DNA of 64,000 nucleotides from Gottfriedia solisilvae (GCF_002128405.1 NZ_NETJ01000002.1:744001-808000); one strand, 5' to 3'; shown: positions 7,847-18,139, counted from the first letter of the stretch. Notes: generated by a model not told the origin, from the sequence alone. Made by a program: numbers and translations.

Positions 7847-9157
7847 ATGTCTAAACCGACAGTTGCAATAGTTGGTCGTCCCAATGTTGGGAAATCAACT
7901 ATCTTTAATAGAATCGTGGGAGAAAGAATCTCGATTGTAGAAGATATACCAGGAGTTACTCGAGATCGTATTTATAGCTCTGCAGAATGGTTGAATCAAG
8001 AATTCAGCTTAATTGATACTGGTGGAATTGATATTGGTGATGAGCCATTTTTAGAGCAAATTCGTCAACAAGCTGAAATTGCGATGGATGAAGCAGATGT
8101 TATTGTTTTTCTAACAAACGGTCGTGAAGGCGTTACTGCGGCTGATGAAGAAGTAGCGAAAATTTTATACAAAACTAAAAAACCAGTAGTGTTAGCTGTC
8201 AATAAAGTAGATAATCCTGAAATGCGCAGCGACATTTATGACTTCTATGCGTTAGGATTTGGAGAAGTTTATCCTATTTCAGGTTCTCACGGATTAGGTC
8301 TTGGGGATTTACTTGATGAAGTAATCGGTCATTTTCCAGATAAAGATCAAGAAAACTATGATGAAGAAACAATTAAATTTAGTTTAATTGGACGTCCAAA
8401 TGTTGGTAAATCATCTTTAGTAAATGCTTTATTAGGTCAAGAGCGCGTTATTGTAAGTAATGTTGCAGGTACGACTCGTGATGCAGTTGATACGCCGTAC
8501 ACAAAAGATGGACAAGATTATGTCATTATAGATACAGCAGGTATGAGGAAAAAAGGTAAAGTATATGAAAGTACAGAAAAGTATAGTGTACTTAGAGCTT
8601 TACGTGCGATCGAGCGATCTGATGTTGTTTTAGTTGTTTTAGATGGTGAAGAAGGAATTATTGAGCAAGACAAGAAAATTGCTGGTTATGCGCATGAAGC
8701 AGGTAGATCAGTTGTAATCGTCGTTAATAAATGGGATGCTGTTGAAAAAGATGAAAAGACAATGAAAGAGTTTGAAGAAAATATTCGCGCTCATTTCCAA
8801 TTTTTAGATTATGCTCCAATAGTATTCTTATCAGCTAAAACACGTAAGAGAACTCAAACATTATTACCAATGATTAATAAAGCTTGTGAAAGTCATAGCT
8901 TACGTGTACCGACAAATGTACTAAATGATGTCATTATGGATGCGATTGCGATGAATCCAACACCAACTCATAATGGTCAAAGACTTCGTGTGTATTATGC
9001 AACACAGGTTGCAATTAAGCCACCAACATTTGTTGTATTCGTAAATGACCCTGAATTACTTCACTTTAGTTACGAACGTTTCCTTGAAAATCGAATTCGT
9101 GATGCATTTGATTTTGAAGGTTCTCCAATTAAGATTATTGGTCGTGCACGTGCATAA
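7847..9157 (+). CDS. der: Ribosome assembly GTPase Der (EngA)
   Basis: This 436-residue protein has two tandem Era-like GTPase domains and a C-terminal KH-like domain, exactly the B. subtilis length. The first P-loop GRPNVGKST is at residues 10-18 and the second at about residue 182. DTGG and DTAG switch motifs and the NKVD and NKWD guanine-recognition motifs are present in the respective domains. Der acts in maturation of the 50S ribosomal subunit and is essential. Confidence 0.98.
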   Translation: MSKPTVAIVGRPNVGKSTIFNRIVGERISIVEDIPGVTRDRIYSSAEWLNQEFSLIDTGGIDIGDEPFLEQIRQQAEIAMDEADVIVFLTNGREGVTAADEEVAKILYKTKKPVVLAVNKVDNPEMRSDIYDFYALGFGEVYPISGSHGLGLGDLLDEVIGHFPDKDQENYDEETIKFSLIGRPNVGKSSLVNALLGQERVIVSNVAGTTRDAVDTPYTKDGQDYVIIDTAGMRKKGKVYESTEKYSVLRALRAIERSDVVLVVLDGEEGIIEQDKKIAGYAHEAGRSVVIVVNKWDAVEKDEKTMKEFEENIRAHFQFLDYAPIVFLSAKTRKRTQTLLPMINKACESHSLRVPTNVLNDVIMDAIAMNPTPTHNGQRLRVYYATQVAIKPPTFVVFVNDPELLHFSYERFLENRIRDAFDFEGSPIKIIGRARA

Positions 9158-9212
9158 GTTGAACAAAAAATAATAATATTTTTGAATCTGATTTTTGAAA
9201 GTGAGTGTTTGT

Positions 9213-10253
9213 ATGACAAAAAAAATAGCGGTTCTAGGCGCGGGTAGTTGGGGAACTGCCTTAGCTATGGTCTTAGCAGATAATGGACATTCTGTTACTT
9301 TGTGGGGAAATAAATCTGAATTAATTAATGACATAAATGAATTCCATACGAATAAACGATATTTACCAGAAATTGAATTACCACACTCATTAAAAGCGAC
9401 TGTTGAATTAAATGAAGCAGTCGAGGATGCTAAATATATATTACTAGTTGTACCAACAAAAGCGATTAGAGAAGTATGTCAAAAATTAAATCCTATTTTG
9501 AAAAATAAAGTTACAATCATTCATGCTAGTAAAGGGATTGAACCCGATTCATCTAAACGTATTTCAGAAATGATTTCTGAAGAGATTGATGAAAAGAATT
9601 TAGGGTCAGTTGTCGTATTATCAGGTCCAAGTCATGCCGAAGAAGTTGCATTGAGACACCCAACTACTGTTACTTCTGCTTCAGCCAATATGGAAGACGC
9701 TAGAGCGGTACAAGAGTTATTTTCAAATGGATACTTCCGTGTTTACACAAATGAAGATGTAATTGGTGTAGAAATTGGTGGAGCATTAAAGAATATTATT
9801 GCGTTGGCAGCAGGAATTACGGATGGGCTTGGATATGGTGATAATGCAAAAGCAGCATTGATGACAAGAGGTTTAGCCGAAATCATACGTCTAGGTAAAG
9901 AGATGGGGGCTAATCCTCAAACTTTTGCTGGCTTAACTGGTATGGGAGATCTAATTGTAACTTGTACAAGTGTACATAGCCGAAATTGGCGTGCTGGTAA
10001 TTTATTAGGCAAAGGCCAATCATTAGATGAAGTGTTAGAGAATATGGGCATGGTAGTAGAAGGTGTGCGAACGACAAAAGCAGCCTATCAGCTTGCTAAA
10101 CAAGCAAAAGTTGAAATGCCGATCGTAAATGAATTATATGCAGTATTATTTGAAGGAAAAAACCCTAAGCTTGGGGTAGATGCATTAATGAATCGTGATA
10201 AGAGACATGAGGGCGAGAGTACTTCAAATTTTATTAGTGATTTGACGAAATAA
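9213..10253 (+). CDS. gpsA: Glycerol-3-phosphate dehydrogenase [NAD(P)+]
   Basis: This 346-residue enzyme converts dihydroxyacetone phosphate to sn-glycerol-3-phosphate for phospholipid synthesis. Visible motifs are the N-terminal Rossmann [17 protein letters not shown], and the active-site region [14 protein letters not shown] with its Lys. The start at ATG 9213 places the Rossmann motif at the usual distance; AAAGTGAG lies upstream. An upstream ATG at 9195 lacks a ribosome site. The der-gpsA order is conserved in Bacillus. Confidence 0.96.
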   Translation: MTKKIAVLGAGSWGTALAMVLADNGHSVTLWGNKSELINDINEFHTNKRYLPEIELPHSLKATVELNEAVEDAKYILLVVPTKAIREVCQKLNPILKNKVTIIHASKGIEPDSSKRISEMISEEIDEKNLGSVVVLSGPSHAEEVALRHPTTVTSASANMEDARAVQELFSNGYFRVYTNEDVIGVEIGGALKNIIALAAGITDGLGYGDNAKAALMTRGLAEIIRLGKEMGANPQTFAGLTGMGDLIVTCTSVHSRNWRAGNLLGKGQSLDEVLENMGMVVEGVRTTKAAYQLAKQAKVEMPIVNELYAVLFEGKNPKLGVDALMNRDKRHEGESTSNFISDLTK

Positions 10254-10258
10254 GTATT

Positions 10259-10291
10259 GAAAGCATTAAAAACAACGTTTTTAATGCTTTT
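10259..10291 (+). terminator. Terminator of gpsA
   Basis: A 13-bp stem AAGCATTAAAAAC / GTTTTTAATGCTT with an AAC loop is followed by a short T-rich tail. Confidence 0.8.
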
Positions 10292-10375
10292 TATCTTATA
10301 GCCTCTTTTAGGCGTTTCACCATTTCTATTTTTTTGCATAGCATATGGTGTATAGCGAAGAAGGAGGTTTGAATA

Positions 10376-10639
10376 GTGTCAAATAATCAAAATGGTTTCT
10401 TTGATAAAATTGAAAAAAAGGCAAATGTAAGTAAAACAGATATTTTTAAAGTTGCTGATTCAGTTAAAGATGCTAATTTCAAAGATGAGGCTACTGTTCG
10501 TAAACTTGTACGTCAAATTGCGGCAATGACTGGTCGCCAAGTAACGAAAGATAAAGAAGATAAAATTGTTCAAGCGATTGTAACAAATAATATGCCTCTT
10601 GATTTTCAATCTTTAACGAATATGTTTAAACAAAAATAA
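10376..10639 (+). CDS. spoVIF: Stage VI sporulation protein F family protein
   Basis: This 87-residue soluble protein starts at GTG 10376, with AAGGAGG about 8 nt upstream. The sequence (FFDKIEKKANVSKTDIFK, VRKLVRQIAAMTGR, and NMPLDFQSLTNMFK) fits the SpoVIF family. Those proteins act late in spore coat assembly and resistance. B. subtilis spoVIF (yjcC) is at another locus, but a family member at this position is known in other Bacillus species. The family is confident; the exact role of this copy is inferred. Confidence 0.8.
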   Translation: MSNNQNGFFDKIEKKANVSKTDIFKVADSVKDANFKDEATVRKLVRQIAAMTGRQVTKDKEDKIVQAIVTNNMPLDFQSLTNMFKQK

Positions 10640-10942
10640 TTGGGCTCATTCTCTGCGATGTATTGAGTGCATATTCTATATCTTATGCATAATATAGAAT
10701 GACTTTTACCGGATGTATTCTGGTTGGGTGTTAGTCAAAGTGAAGCAAGTGCCCCAATTTGCTTCAAGGAAAGAAGAAGTGAAGAAACTTTTTCTTTCTT
10801 TTTTTAAGAATGAAAGGACAAGCTAGTTGAATTTTTTATAATTTTTTTCAGGAATCAAGAAAAATCAATTTTAGAATTTGATTTAAATCAAGAAACTATT
10901 TTGTTACTATAGTAATGTGAGAAATTACATAGGGGGACTAAG
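10640..10942. other. Structured intergenic region after spoVIF
   Basis: No coding frame is apparent. It contains an inverted repeat with arms ATTCTATAT / ATATAGAAT near 10672-10701, a GAAGCAA / TTGCTTC hairpin near 10742-10766, and a terminator-like hairpin at 10769-10805. AT-rich DNA then leads to yphE. Confidence 0.5.
10769..10805 (+). terminator. Candidate terminator downstream of spoVIF
   Basis: A 7-bp stem GAAAGAA / TTCTTTC with a loop of about 16 nt is followed by seven T residues. It lies 130 nt past the stop codon, so a long 3' UTR or a small RNA is possible. Confidence 0.5.
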
Positions 10943-11128
10943 ATGAATACTGAAATAAGCGCATTCGTAGGAATGGGATTAATGATCGTATCAATTTTAT
11001 TAATTTACTTAAGTAGAAATTGGATTAAAATTAAATTTTTTAAAGTGGTTACAGCATTTTTAGCGTATATGTCATTAATCATTTCTGGTTTATTAATAAC
11101 ATATGTTGTTTTGAGCTGGCCTAGCTAA
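10943..11128 (+). CDS. yphE: Small two-span membrane protein (DUF2768/YphE-like)
   Basis: The protein has 61 residues with two transmembrane helices, about residues 7-24 (FVGMGLMIVSILLIYLS) and 35-57, joined by a basic loop (RNWIKIKFFK). AGGGGG lies upstream of the ATG. Size and position before yphF-spoIVA match YphE. Function is unknown. Confidence 0.72.
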   Translation: MNTEISAFVGMGLMIVSILLIYLSRNWIKIKFFKVVTAFLAYMSLIISGLLITYVVLSWPS

Positions 11129-11148
11129 TTACTAATAAGGGGATTAAC

Positions 11149-11865
11149 ATGAAGAAGCTACTTTTTATCGTATGTATGTGCTTTGTGGTTAGTACGTTAA
11201 GTGGATGTTTATATCCAGACGATCAACTGGCACAAAATCAAATTCCATATGAAGATCAATTGCAGTCAGTCCAAACTGCTGTTAATAAATTTAAAGAAAA
11301 TAATAATGGTTTATTACCAATTAAAAATAAAGATATGAATACGCCAATATATTTAAAATACCCAGTCGATTTTACAAAATTAATTCCAAGCTATATAAGT
11401 GATGCCCCCGGCAATGCTTATGAAAATGGTGGGGTTTATCAATATGTTTTAATAGATGCGGAAACGAATCCTACTATTAAACTAATTGACCTGCGTATTG
11501 CGGAAAAAATTAGAGATGTTTCTTTGCGAGTACAAGTTTATAAAGATAAAAATACTTACCCTCCAATAAAAGAAACATTAAGTAAAGGTGTATTCCTACT
11601 AAACTACAAAAAGATGGGCTTTAAAGAAGAACCATTTGTAACAAGTCCATATAGTCAAAAAAACTTACCAATCGTAATGGGCAATGATGGAGAATTTTAC
11701 GTGGATTACTCAATCGATTTATTTGAAAAATTAAATGATGCTAAGAAAATGAAAACCGGTGAAGATATCCGTCAAATCTTAGTAAAAGACTCACCAATCT
11801 TACCAGCTTATTCATTACCGTATACGATTAAAGATGGACAACCGGTATTTTTAGAACAAAATTAA
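11149..11865 (+). CDS. yphF: Putative lipoprotein YphF
   Basis: This 238-residue protein has a lipoprotein signal peptide: MKK, a hydrophobic stretch, then the lipobox LSGC with Cys at residue 20. The mature part is soluble and expected on the outer face of the membrane. Length and position upstream of spoIVA match B. subtilis YphF. It is 20 nt downstream of yphE and probably cotranscribed, ending at the terminator at 11880. Function is unknown. Confidence 0.82.
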   Translation: MKKLLFIVCMCFVVSTLSGCLYPDDQLAQNQIPYEDQLQSVQTAVNKFKENNNGLLPIKNKDMNTPIYLKYPVDFTKLIPSYISDAPGNAYENGGVYQYVLIDAETNPTIKLIDLRIAEKIRDVSLRVQVYKDKNTYPPIKETLSKGVFLLNYKKMGFKEEPFVTSPYSQKNLPIVMGNDGEFYVDYSIDLFEKLNDAKKMKTGEDIRQILVKDSPILPAYSLPYTIKDGQPVFLEQN

Positions 11866-11879
11866 ATAAATAAAATCAT

Positions 11880-11922
11880 AATCCTTTGATAAAAGAATAC
11901 ATTTTATCGAAGGATTTTTTTA
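11880..11922 (+). terminator. Terminator of yphE-yphF
   Basis: A 14-bp stem with one mismatch (ATCCTTTGATAAAA / TTTTATCGAAGGAT) is followed by seven T residues. Confidence 0.88.
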
Positions 11923-11964
11923 TTTCTTCCTAAAAAAATTGATAAGAAAAATTAAAAAATCTTG

Positions 11965-11994
11965 TCATAACTCTCTAGGACAACATCATAGAAT
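11965..11994 (+). promoter_or_regulatory. Candidate sigma-E promoter of spoIVA
   Basis: A -35 like TCATAAC (11965-11971) and a -10 like CATAGAAT (11987-11994) are separated by 15 nt. The mother-cell sigma-E consensus is roughly KMATATT-N14/15-CATACANT, matched at 5/7 and 7/8 positions. spoIVA is known to be under sigma-E in B. subtilis. Confidence 0.5.
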
Positions 11995-12062
11995 GATATT
12001 GTCATAGGCATACTACTTCAAGTCAATTATTCCCATGTATTGATAAATCGGGAGGGGAACAC

Positions 12063-13541
12063 ATGGAAAAGATAGATATTTTTAAAGACATTGCCGAGCG
12101 CACTGGAGGAGATATTTACTTAGGTGTAGTAGGTGCTGTTCGTACTGGTAAATCGACATTTATTAAAAGATTTATGGAAGCAGTTGTTATTCCAAATATT
12201 CAAAATGAAGCGGATCGTGCTAGAGCACATGATGAACTTCCTCAAAGTGCTGCTGGTAAAACAATCATGACAACTGAACCAAAATTCGTACCAAATCAAG
12301 GTGTAAAAATTCATGTAGCAGATGGTTTAGATGTAAATATTCGTTTAGTAGACTGCGTAGGTTATAGTGTACCAGGTGCTAAAGGCTATGAAGATGAAAA
12401 TGGTCCAAGAATGATTAGTACACCATGGTATGAAGAACCAATTCCGTTTAATGAAGCAGCAGAAATTGGCACTAGAAAAGTAATTCAAGAACACTCTACA
12501 ATTGGAGTGGTTGTAACGACTGACGGTACGATTGGTGAGATTGCAAGATATGATTATATTGAAGCTGAAGAACGAGTTGTAGAAGAGTTAAAAGAAGTTG
12601 GTAAGCCGTTCATTATGGTCATTAATTCTTCACAACCTTATCATCCAAACACGGAAAGTTTAAGACAAGAGCTTTCACAAAAATACGACATTCCTGTTAT
12701 TGCGCTAAGTGTAGAAGCAATGCGCGAAGGCGATGTAATGAACGTGTTAAGAGAAGCATTATATGAATTCCCAGTACTAGAGGTTAATGTGAATTTACCA
12801 AGCTGGGTACTTGTATTAAAAGAAAACCATTGGTTACGTCAAAGTTACCAAGAAGCAATTCAGGAAACGGTTAAAGATATTAAACGTCTAAGAGATGTTG
12901 ATTATGTAGTCGGTCAATTTACTGATTATGAATTTATCCAATATGCACAACTTGCTGGAATTGATATGGGGCAAGGTGTAGCAGAAATTGATTTATCAGC
13001 TCCAGATGAATTATATGATCAAGTGTTAAAAGAAGTTGTTGGGGTTGAAATCCGTGGTAAGGATCATTTATTAGAGCTAATGCAGGATTTTGCTCATGCG
13101 AAGCAAGAGTATGATCAAGTAGCAGATGCGTTAAAAATGGTTAAACAAACGGGCTACGGAATTGCAGCACCTTCGCTATTAGATATGAGCTTAGATGAGC
13201 CTGAAATCATTCGACATGGTTCGAGATTCGGCGTAAAATTAAAAGCTGTTGCACCATCTATCCATATGATTAAAGTAGATGTTGAATCAACTTTTGAGCC
13301 GATTATCGGTACTGAAAAGCAAAGTGAAGAGCTTGTTAAATATTTAATGCAAGACTTTGAAGATAATCCACTTTCAATTTGGAACTCAGATATCTTCGGT
13401 CGTTCGTTAAGCTCAATCGTGCGTGAAGGTATTCAAGCAAAATTATCGTTGATGCCAGAAAATGCAAGATATAAATTGAAAGAAACATTGGAAAGAATTA
13501 TTAACGAAGGTAGTGGCGGTTTAATTGCGATTATCCTGTGA
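12063..13541 (+). CDS. spoIVA: Stage IV sporulation protein A (spore coat morphogenetic ATPase)
   Basis: The protein has 492 residues, the same length as in B. subtilis. It is a TRAFAC-class ATPase that polymerises on the forespore surface to form the basement layer of the spore coat. The Walker A motif GAVRTGKS is at residues 24-31. DCVGY at about residue 98 and the C-terminal region ending GGLIAIIL are typical. GGGAGGGG precedes the ATG. Its presence shows the organism forms endospores or descends from one that did. Confidence 0.98.
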   Translation: MEKIDIFKDIAERTGGDIYLGVVGAVRTGKSTFIKRFMEAVVIPNIQNEADRARAHDELPQSAAGKTIMTTEPKFVPNQGVKIHVADGLDVNIRLVDCVGYSVPGAKGYEDENGPRMISTPWYEEPIPFNEAAEIGTRKVIQEHSTIGVVVTTDGTIGEIARYDYIEAEERVVEELKEVGKPFIMVINSSQPYHPNTESLRQELSQKYDIPVIALSVEAMREGDVMNVLREALYEFPVLEVNVNLPSWVLVLKENHWLRQSYQEAIQETVKDIKRLRDVDYVVGQFTDYEFIQYAQLAGIDMGQGVAEIDLSAPDELYDQVLKEVVGVEIRGKDHLLELMQDFAHAKQEYDQVADALKMVKQTGYGIAAPSLLDMSLDEPEIIRHGSRFGVKLKAVAPSIHMIKVDVESTFEPIIGTEKQSEELVKYLMQDFEDNPLSIWNSDIFGRSLSSIVREGIQAKLSLMPENARYKLKETLERIINEGSGGLIAIIL

Positions 13542-13857
13542 TCATTAATGAATCAGATGGTGAGACATCCATCTGATTTTTTTTGTATGGAAAAACCTAT
13601 AAAAATCAAGTGTTTTAACTCATTTTTAACATTTTTTTTGTAAAGATCACAAAGTTCTATCTACTTTTCAGAAAAGTTACTATTTTTTTCGAGGAATTCC
13701 AACATTTTCTTCTAAAACATATTGAAATATGCGATAGAATCGTATAATATAAGGCATGACAATGAAATTATTGGTATTTGTTGTATAAAATATTGAATTT
13801 TGGTCACTAATGAAAATAAGACTTAAATTATAACTTTTTTGGGAGGAGGTGAAAGAC
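13542..13857. other. Promoter region between spoIVA and hbs
   Basis: After the spoIVA terminator there is about 270 nt of non-coding DNA. TTGAAA (13722-13727) and TATAAT (13743-13748) are possible promoter boxes but are only 15 nt apart. The hbs ribosome site GGGAGGAGG is at the right end. No open frame here looks like a gene. Confidence 0.45.
13551..13584 (+). terminator. Terminator of spoIVA
   Basis: A 10-bp stem AATCAGATGG / CCATCTGATT is followed by a T run. Confidence 0.9.
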
Positions 13858-14130
13858 ATGAACAAAACAGACTTAATCAATGCAGTTGCTGAAGCTGGTG
13901 AATTAACAAAAAAACAAGCTACTTTAGCAGTTGATGCTGTATTCGAATCAATTCTTGGTGCGTTACAAAACGGGGATAAAGTACAATTAATCGGCTTTGG
14001 TAACTTTGAAGTACGTGAGCGTGCGGCTCGTAAAGGACGTAATCCACAAACAGGCGAAGAAATCGAAATCGCTGCAAGTAAAGTTCCAGCTTTCAAACCT
14101 GGTAAAGCGCTTAAGGATGCTGTAAAATAA
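13858..14130 (+). CDS. hbs: DNA-binding protein HU
   Basis: This is a 90-residue HU-family nucleoid protein. It has the typical N-terminal helices ([12 protein letters not shown]), the core [21 protein letters not shown], quoted in part as [16 protein letters not shown], and the C-terminus [13 protein letters not shown]. The very strong ribosome site GGGAGGAGGTG is followed by ATG 13858. An in-frame GTG at 13849 falls inside that ribosome site and is unlikely. It is transcribed alone between two terminators, as in B. subtilis. Confidence 0.97.
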   Translation: MNKTDLINAVAEAGELTKKQATLAVDAVFESILGALQNGDKVQLIGFGNFEVRERAARKGRNPQTGEEIEIAASKVPAFKPGKALKDAVK

Positions 14131-14150
14131 TTACATAATTTAAGCGAAAT

Positions 14151-14183
14151 AGAAGGATGCTTATATTGCATCCTTCTTTTTTT
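14151..14183 (+). terminator. Terminator of hbs
   Basis: A 10-bp stem AGAAGGATGC / GCATCCTTCT with a 7-nt loop is followed by T residues. Confidence 0.92.
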
Positions 14184-14268
14184 GCTTATAAAAAAAGAAA
14201 TATGTTAAAATAAACAAATCTGATAGAAATGAATATTAGAATTTTTTTTATGCATGGGGGATCAGTTA

Positions 14269-14841
14269 ATGAAAGAAGTAAACTTAGAACAAATTGAACA
14301 AGCAGTTCGCCAAATTCTTGAGGCTATTGGTGACGATCCAAATCGTGAAGGTATTTTTGAAACACCTAAGCGAGTAGCGAAAATGTATGCAGAAGTTTTT
14401 TCAGGTATGCATCAAGATGAGAAGGAACATTTACATAAAGTATTCGGTGAAGATCATGAGGAATTGGTATTAGTAAAAGACATCCCATTCCATTCTATGT
14501 GTGAACATCACTTATTACCATTTTACGGGGTAGCTCATGTTGCTTATATCCCTAGAAATGGTAGAGTAACTGGATTAAGTAAATTAGCTCGTACAGTTGA
14601 AACAATCGCAAAACGTCCACAATTACAAGAGCGTATTACTTCATCAGTTGTTGACGCAATTATGGAGGTATTAGAGCCTCATGGTGCAATGGTAGTTGTT
14701 GAAGCGGAGCATATGTGTATGTCAATGCGTGGCGTTAGAAAGCCTGGTTCAAAAACTGTTACGACTGCTGTACGTGGTTCTTTAAAGGAAGATGTTCAAG
14801 GTAGAAACGAAATTCTTTCTATGATTCATTCAAAAAACTAA
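14269..14841 (+). CDS. folE: GTP cyclohydrolase I
   Basis: This 190-residue enzyme opens GTP to dihydroneopterin triphosphate, the first step of folate synthesis. The zinc-site and active-site motifs are [10 protein letters not shown] and [22 protein letters not shown] upstream and the match to the family N-terminus ([11 protein letters not shown]) fix the start at ATG 14269 instead of 14254. In B. subtilis the gene (mtrA) is cotranscribed with mtrB, the trp attenuation protein; no mtrB is present here, and a terminator follows directly. Confidence 0.97.
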   Translation: MKEVNLEQIEQAVRQILEAIGDDPNREGIFETPKRVAKMYAEVFSGMHQDEKEHLHKVFGEDHEELVLVKDIPFHSMCEHHLLPFYGVAHVAYIPRNGRVTGLSKLARTVETIAKRPQLQERITSSVVDAIMEVLEPHGAMVVVEAEHMCMSMRGVRKPGSKTVTTAVRGSLKEDVQGRNEILSMIHSKN

Positions 14842-14849
14842 CATCAATT

Positions 14850-14880
14850 AAAAAAAGCAGGTCTTCCTGCTTTTTTTAAA
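14850..14880 (+). terminator. Terminator of folE
   Basis: AAAAAAAGCAGG / CCTGCTTTTTTT stem with a TCTT loop; the arms carry A and T runs. Confidence 0.88.
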
Positions 14881-14976
14881 AGCATTCATTAACATTAGAA
14901 GTGAATCAGTTTATACCATACAATACTCTTATGGTATAATAGTACAAGTTAGTAATTAATGGATTGGATGGAAATA

Positions 14977-15654
14977 ATGAGTAACGTTGAACAGTTAAAA
15001 AACGAAGTAAAAACACAAATATTAAATGCAATAAAGCATCCGTATTTGAATAAACACCTCTTACCACCTACAATCGATGAAGTGAAAGTGACGATTCTCA
15101 TAGAATTAATGAATCAGCATCATTTTGCAAAAGAAAAGATTATTCATTACTGCAAAGCATTGATGATCCATCAAATCGCACTTGATACTCACGAATTGGT
15201 GTCTACATACGAAGGTACACCTCAAGATAGAGAAAAGAAACAATTGACTGTTCTAGAAGGGGATTTCTACAGCGGACTATACTACGAGGCTTTATCTAGT
15301 ACTGGTGAGATTCGTTTAATAAAAGAGCTTTCATATGCGGTTAAAGAAATGAATGAGCAAAAAATTAATTTAGTACATCATAAATTTACTTCATTAGAAG
15401 AATTACTAAGATGTATTACAGTGATTGAATCAACGATACTTGTTCATTTTGCAAAATATATTGGTTCAACAGAATCAATCAAAAAAATCGAAAATAATTG
15501 TTTGATCACAAGATTAGATCAGGAGAGTCAACATATAAAAGATGGTGGGGATTCTGATTTTATTAAGCATTTAGGATCTTTACAAGGTGTTCAAACAAAT
15601 AAAAATCAATTACTTGATGTAATATCAAAAATAATCTTACAATTACAAAATTAA
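14977..15654 (+). CDS. hepS: Heptaprenyl diphosphate synthase component I
   Basis: This 225-residue protein is the small, non-catalytic subunit that partners HepT to make the C35 side chain of menaquinone-7. It is fairly divergent, as the family is, and is identified by position before menG-hepT and by features such as [14 protein letters not shown]. The start is uncertain: GGATGG at 14966-14971 favours ATG 14977 over ATG 14959. Confidence 0.85.
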   Translation: MSNVEQLKNEVKTQILNAIKHPYLNKHLLPPTIDEVKVTILIELMNQHHFAKEKIIHYCKALMIHQIALDTHELVSTYEGTPQDREKKQLTVLEGDFYSGLYYEALSSTGEIRLIKELSYAVKEMNEQKINLVHHKFTSLEELLRCITVIESTILVHFAKYIGSTESIKKIENNCLITRLDQESQHIKDGGDSDFIKHLGSLQGVQTNKNQLLDVISKIILQLQN

Positions 15655-15694
15655 TAACAGTCAAGAAGTTGTAATTAGTTTAGTGGGGGTTTAC

Positions 15695-16405
15695 ATGACT
15701 CAATCAAAAGAAGAACGCGTCCATGATGTGTTTGAAAAAATATATAACAAGTATGATAAAATGAATGGAATTATTAGTTTTCAACGCCATATTGCTTGGA
15801 GAAAGCAGACGATGCGAGTTATGAATGTCCAAAAAGGCATGAAAGCGCTTGACGTATGCTGTGGAACAGGTGAATGGACTATTGCATTAGCAGATGCAGT
15901 TGGAAAAGATGGAAAAGTTTTTGGTCTAGATTTTAGTAAAAATATGCTTTCAATTGGTGAAGAAAAGGTTCAAAAACAACAATTGACTCAAGTATCTTTA
16001 ATTCATGGTAATGCAATGGAATTACCTTTTGAGGATAATTTATTTGATGTCGTGACGATTGGATTCGGTTTACGTAATGTCCCTGATTATTACCAAGTTT
16101 TAAAAGAAATGACAAGAGTTGTCAAACCTGGTGGAATTGTAGTCTGTCTTGAAACTTCTCAGCCAACTACTTTTGGAATTAAGCATGTTTACAAAGCTTA
16201 TTTTAAATTTATAATGCCGATATTTGGGAAACTCTTTGCAAAAAGTTTTAAAGAATATTCTTGGTTACAAGAAAGTGCAAGTACGTTCCCAGGAATGAAA
16301 GAGCTTGCAAAACTATTCGAAAAAGCTGGTTTAGAAAATATTGAAATTAAACCATTTACATTTGGTGTTGCAGCAATGCATTTAGGTAAAAAACCGAAAA
16401 ATTAA
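15695..16405 (+). CDS. menG: Demethylmenaquinone methyltransferase
   Basis: This 236-residue SAM-dependent methyltransferase of the UbiE/MenG family methylates demethylmenaquinone. The SAM-binding motif I is [16 protein letters not shown], motif II includes [17 protein letters not shown], and [11 protein letters not shown] follows. GTGGGGG upstream supports ATG 15695 over 15683. It lies between the two heptaprenyl synthase subunits, so the operon hepS-menG-hepT makes the ring methyl group and side chain of menaquinone. Confidence 0.96.
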   Translation: MTQSKEERVHDVFEKIYNKYDKMNGIISFQRHIAWRKQTMRVMNVQKGMKALDVCCGTGEWTIALADAVGKDGKVFGLDFSKNMLSIGEEKVQKQQLTQVSLIHGNAMELPFEDNLFDVVTIGFGLRNVPDYYQVLKEMTRVVKPGGIVVCLETSQPTTFGIKHVYKAYFKFIMPIFGKLFAKSFKEYSWLQESASTFPGMKELAKLFEKAGLENIEIKPFTFGVAAMHLGKKPKN

Positions 16406-16447
16406 CATTGTAAGTTATAAATTGGAATGAATAGTAAGGTGAACGGA

Positions 16448-17410
16448 ATGAAGGTTAAATGGAAGTATTCTTATTTAAAAAAAGATATAAACGAGATTGA
16501 ATATACACTTCATCAAACTGTCAATTCGTCTCAGCCTATATTGAAAGATGCTTCTTTACAGCTACTTCAATCAGGTGGGAAACGAATTAGGCCATTATTT
16601 GTATTACTTAGTGCTAAATTTGGACAATATAACCTTCAATCTATTAAACATGTAGCGGCAACTTTAGAAATCATTCATATGGCATCATTAGTCCATGATG
16701 ATGTAATAGATGAAGCTAGTCTAAGAAGAGGTAAACCTACAATCAACTCTACATATGATAATCGAGTTGCAATGTACGCCGGAGATTTTCTATTTGCCAA
16801 AGCGCTAGAGTGCATGTCTGAAATTGAGATACCAGAAGCACATCAAAAATTGTCAAATACAATTCTAGAAATTTGCTTAGGAGAAATAGAGCAAATCAAG
16901 GATAAATATAATTATGAACAAAATTTAAAGTGCTATTTGAGAAGAATTAAACGAAAAACGGCATTATTAATTTCTGCAAGCTGTGAAATTGGAGCAATTG
17001 CATCGGGTGCATCTTCATCAATTCAAAAATCACTAAGAGATTACGGATATTATTTAGGAATGTCATATCAAATAATGGATGATATTTTAGATTTCACGGC
17101 ATCAGAAAAAGAATTGGGTAAACCTGCTGGTAGTGATTTAATTCAAGGAAATATTACATTACCTGTACTTTTTGCTATGCAAGATCAATCGCTAAAGGAA
17201 AAAATTACTTCAATCTATGAAGGAATCAATCCAGAAACGGTCAAACCACTGATCAATCAAATACGTAAAAGTAGCTTTATTAAAGAAGCGAGAAGAATCA
17301 GTGAAGAATATCTAAATAAATCATTAAAATGCATTGAAACATTGCCAGATCATGAAGCAAAAGAAATGTTAATCTTAATTGCTAAAAATATCGGTAATAG
17401 AAAGAATTAG
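16448..17410 (+). CDS. hepT: Heptaprenyl diphosphate synthase component II
   Basis: This is the 320-residue catalytic trans-isoprenyl diphosphate synthase. The first Asp-rich motif is LVHDDVIDEA, followed by LRRGKPT; the second is MDDILDF. GGKRIRP binds diphosphate. AAGGTGAA upstream supports ATG 16448; ATG 16427 has no ribosome site. It supplies all-trans-heptaprenyl diphosphate for menaquinone-7, used by the quinol oxidase chain that includes the qcr complex in this window. Confidence 0.96.
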   Translation: MKVKWKYSYLKKDINEIEYTLHQTVNSSQPILKDASLQLLQSGGKRIRPLFVLLSAKFGQYNLQSIKHVAATLEIIHMASLVHDDVIDEASLRRGKPTINSTYDNRVAMYAGDFLFAKALECMSEIEIPEAHQKLSNTILEICLGEIEQIKDKYNYEQNLKCYLRRIKRKTALLISASCEIGAIASGASSSIQKSLRDYGYYLGMSYQIMDDILDFTASEKELGKPAGSDLIQGNITLPVLFAMQDQSLKEKITSIYEGINPETVKPLINQIRKSSFIKEARRISEEYLNKSLKCIETLPDHEAKEMLILIAKNIGNRKN

Positions 17411-17454
17411 AGGCAGCCATAAAATGCTACTGCATTTTGTAACTGCCTCTTTTG
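17410..17454 (+). terminator. Terminator of hepS-menG-hepT
   Basis: AGAGGCAG / CTGCCTCT outer arms with an inner AAAATG / CATTTT stem are followed by TTTT. Confidence 0.85.
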
Positions 17455-17668
17455 GCTTTTTATAGTGTTTTACACAAGTTTTATAGTATGATACTAATGA
17501 ATAATAGGAGCCCCTTTAAAAAAGTTTTGATGCCTACTCCCTACTCAACTGTAAGCGATTCCAATTTTTCTAAAATAATAAGATTTTTAACTATTGATAA
17601 TTTTGGAAATAGATGATACTATTCTACTGTATTGTTTATACATAATTGAACTAGAGGGGTCGAGCATG

Positions 17669-18115
17669 ATGGAAAGAACTTATTTAATGGTAAAACCTGA
17701 TGGAGTACAACGTAATTTAATCGGAGAAATCGTATCTCGTTTCGAGAAAAAAGGTTTCCAATTAGTAGGCGCAAAATTAATGCAAGTATCAAAAGAACAA
17801 GCAGAAACTCACTATGTTGAGCATAAAGAACGTCCATTCTTTGGAGAATTAGTAGATTTCATCACTTCAAGCCCTGTATTTGCTATGGTTTGGGAAGGTG
17901 AAAATGTAATCGCTACCGCACGTCAAATGATGGGTGCAACAAATCCTAAAGATTCAGCACCAGGAACTATTCGTGGCGAATATGCTGCAACAGTAGGAAA
18001 AAACATTATTCACGGTTCTGATTCACCAGCTAGCGCTGAGCGTGAAATTGGAATTTTCTTTAAAGAAGAAGAGTTAATTGAATATTCAAAGTTAATTAAA
18101 GAGTGGGTATACTAA
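17669..18115 (+). CDS. ndk: Nucleoside diphosphate kinase
   Basis: This 148-residue enzyme equilibrates nucleoside di- and triphosphates. The active-site His lies in NIIHGSDS near the C-terminus, and the N-terminal [16 protein letters not shown] is canonical. AGAGGGG at 17653-17659 serves either ATG 17666 or ATG 17669; I prefer 17669 by family length. The hepT-ndk-cheR order matches B. subtilis. Confidence 0.97.
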   Translation: MERTYLMVKPDGVQRNLIGEIVSRFEKKGFQLVGAKLMQVSKEQAETHYVEHKERPFFGELVDFITSSPVFAMVWEGENVIATARQMMGATNPKDSAPGTIRGEYAATVGKNIIHGSDSPASAEREIGIFFKEEELIEYSKLIKEWVY

Positions 18116-18139
18116 TCCTAAAATTTATATGATAAGATA

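Noticed and set aside
13680-14171. 163-codon minus-strand frame opposite hbs
   Set aside because: Shadow of the conserved hbs gene and its upstream region; no homology features.
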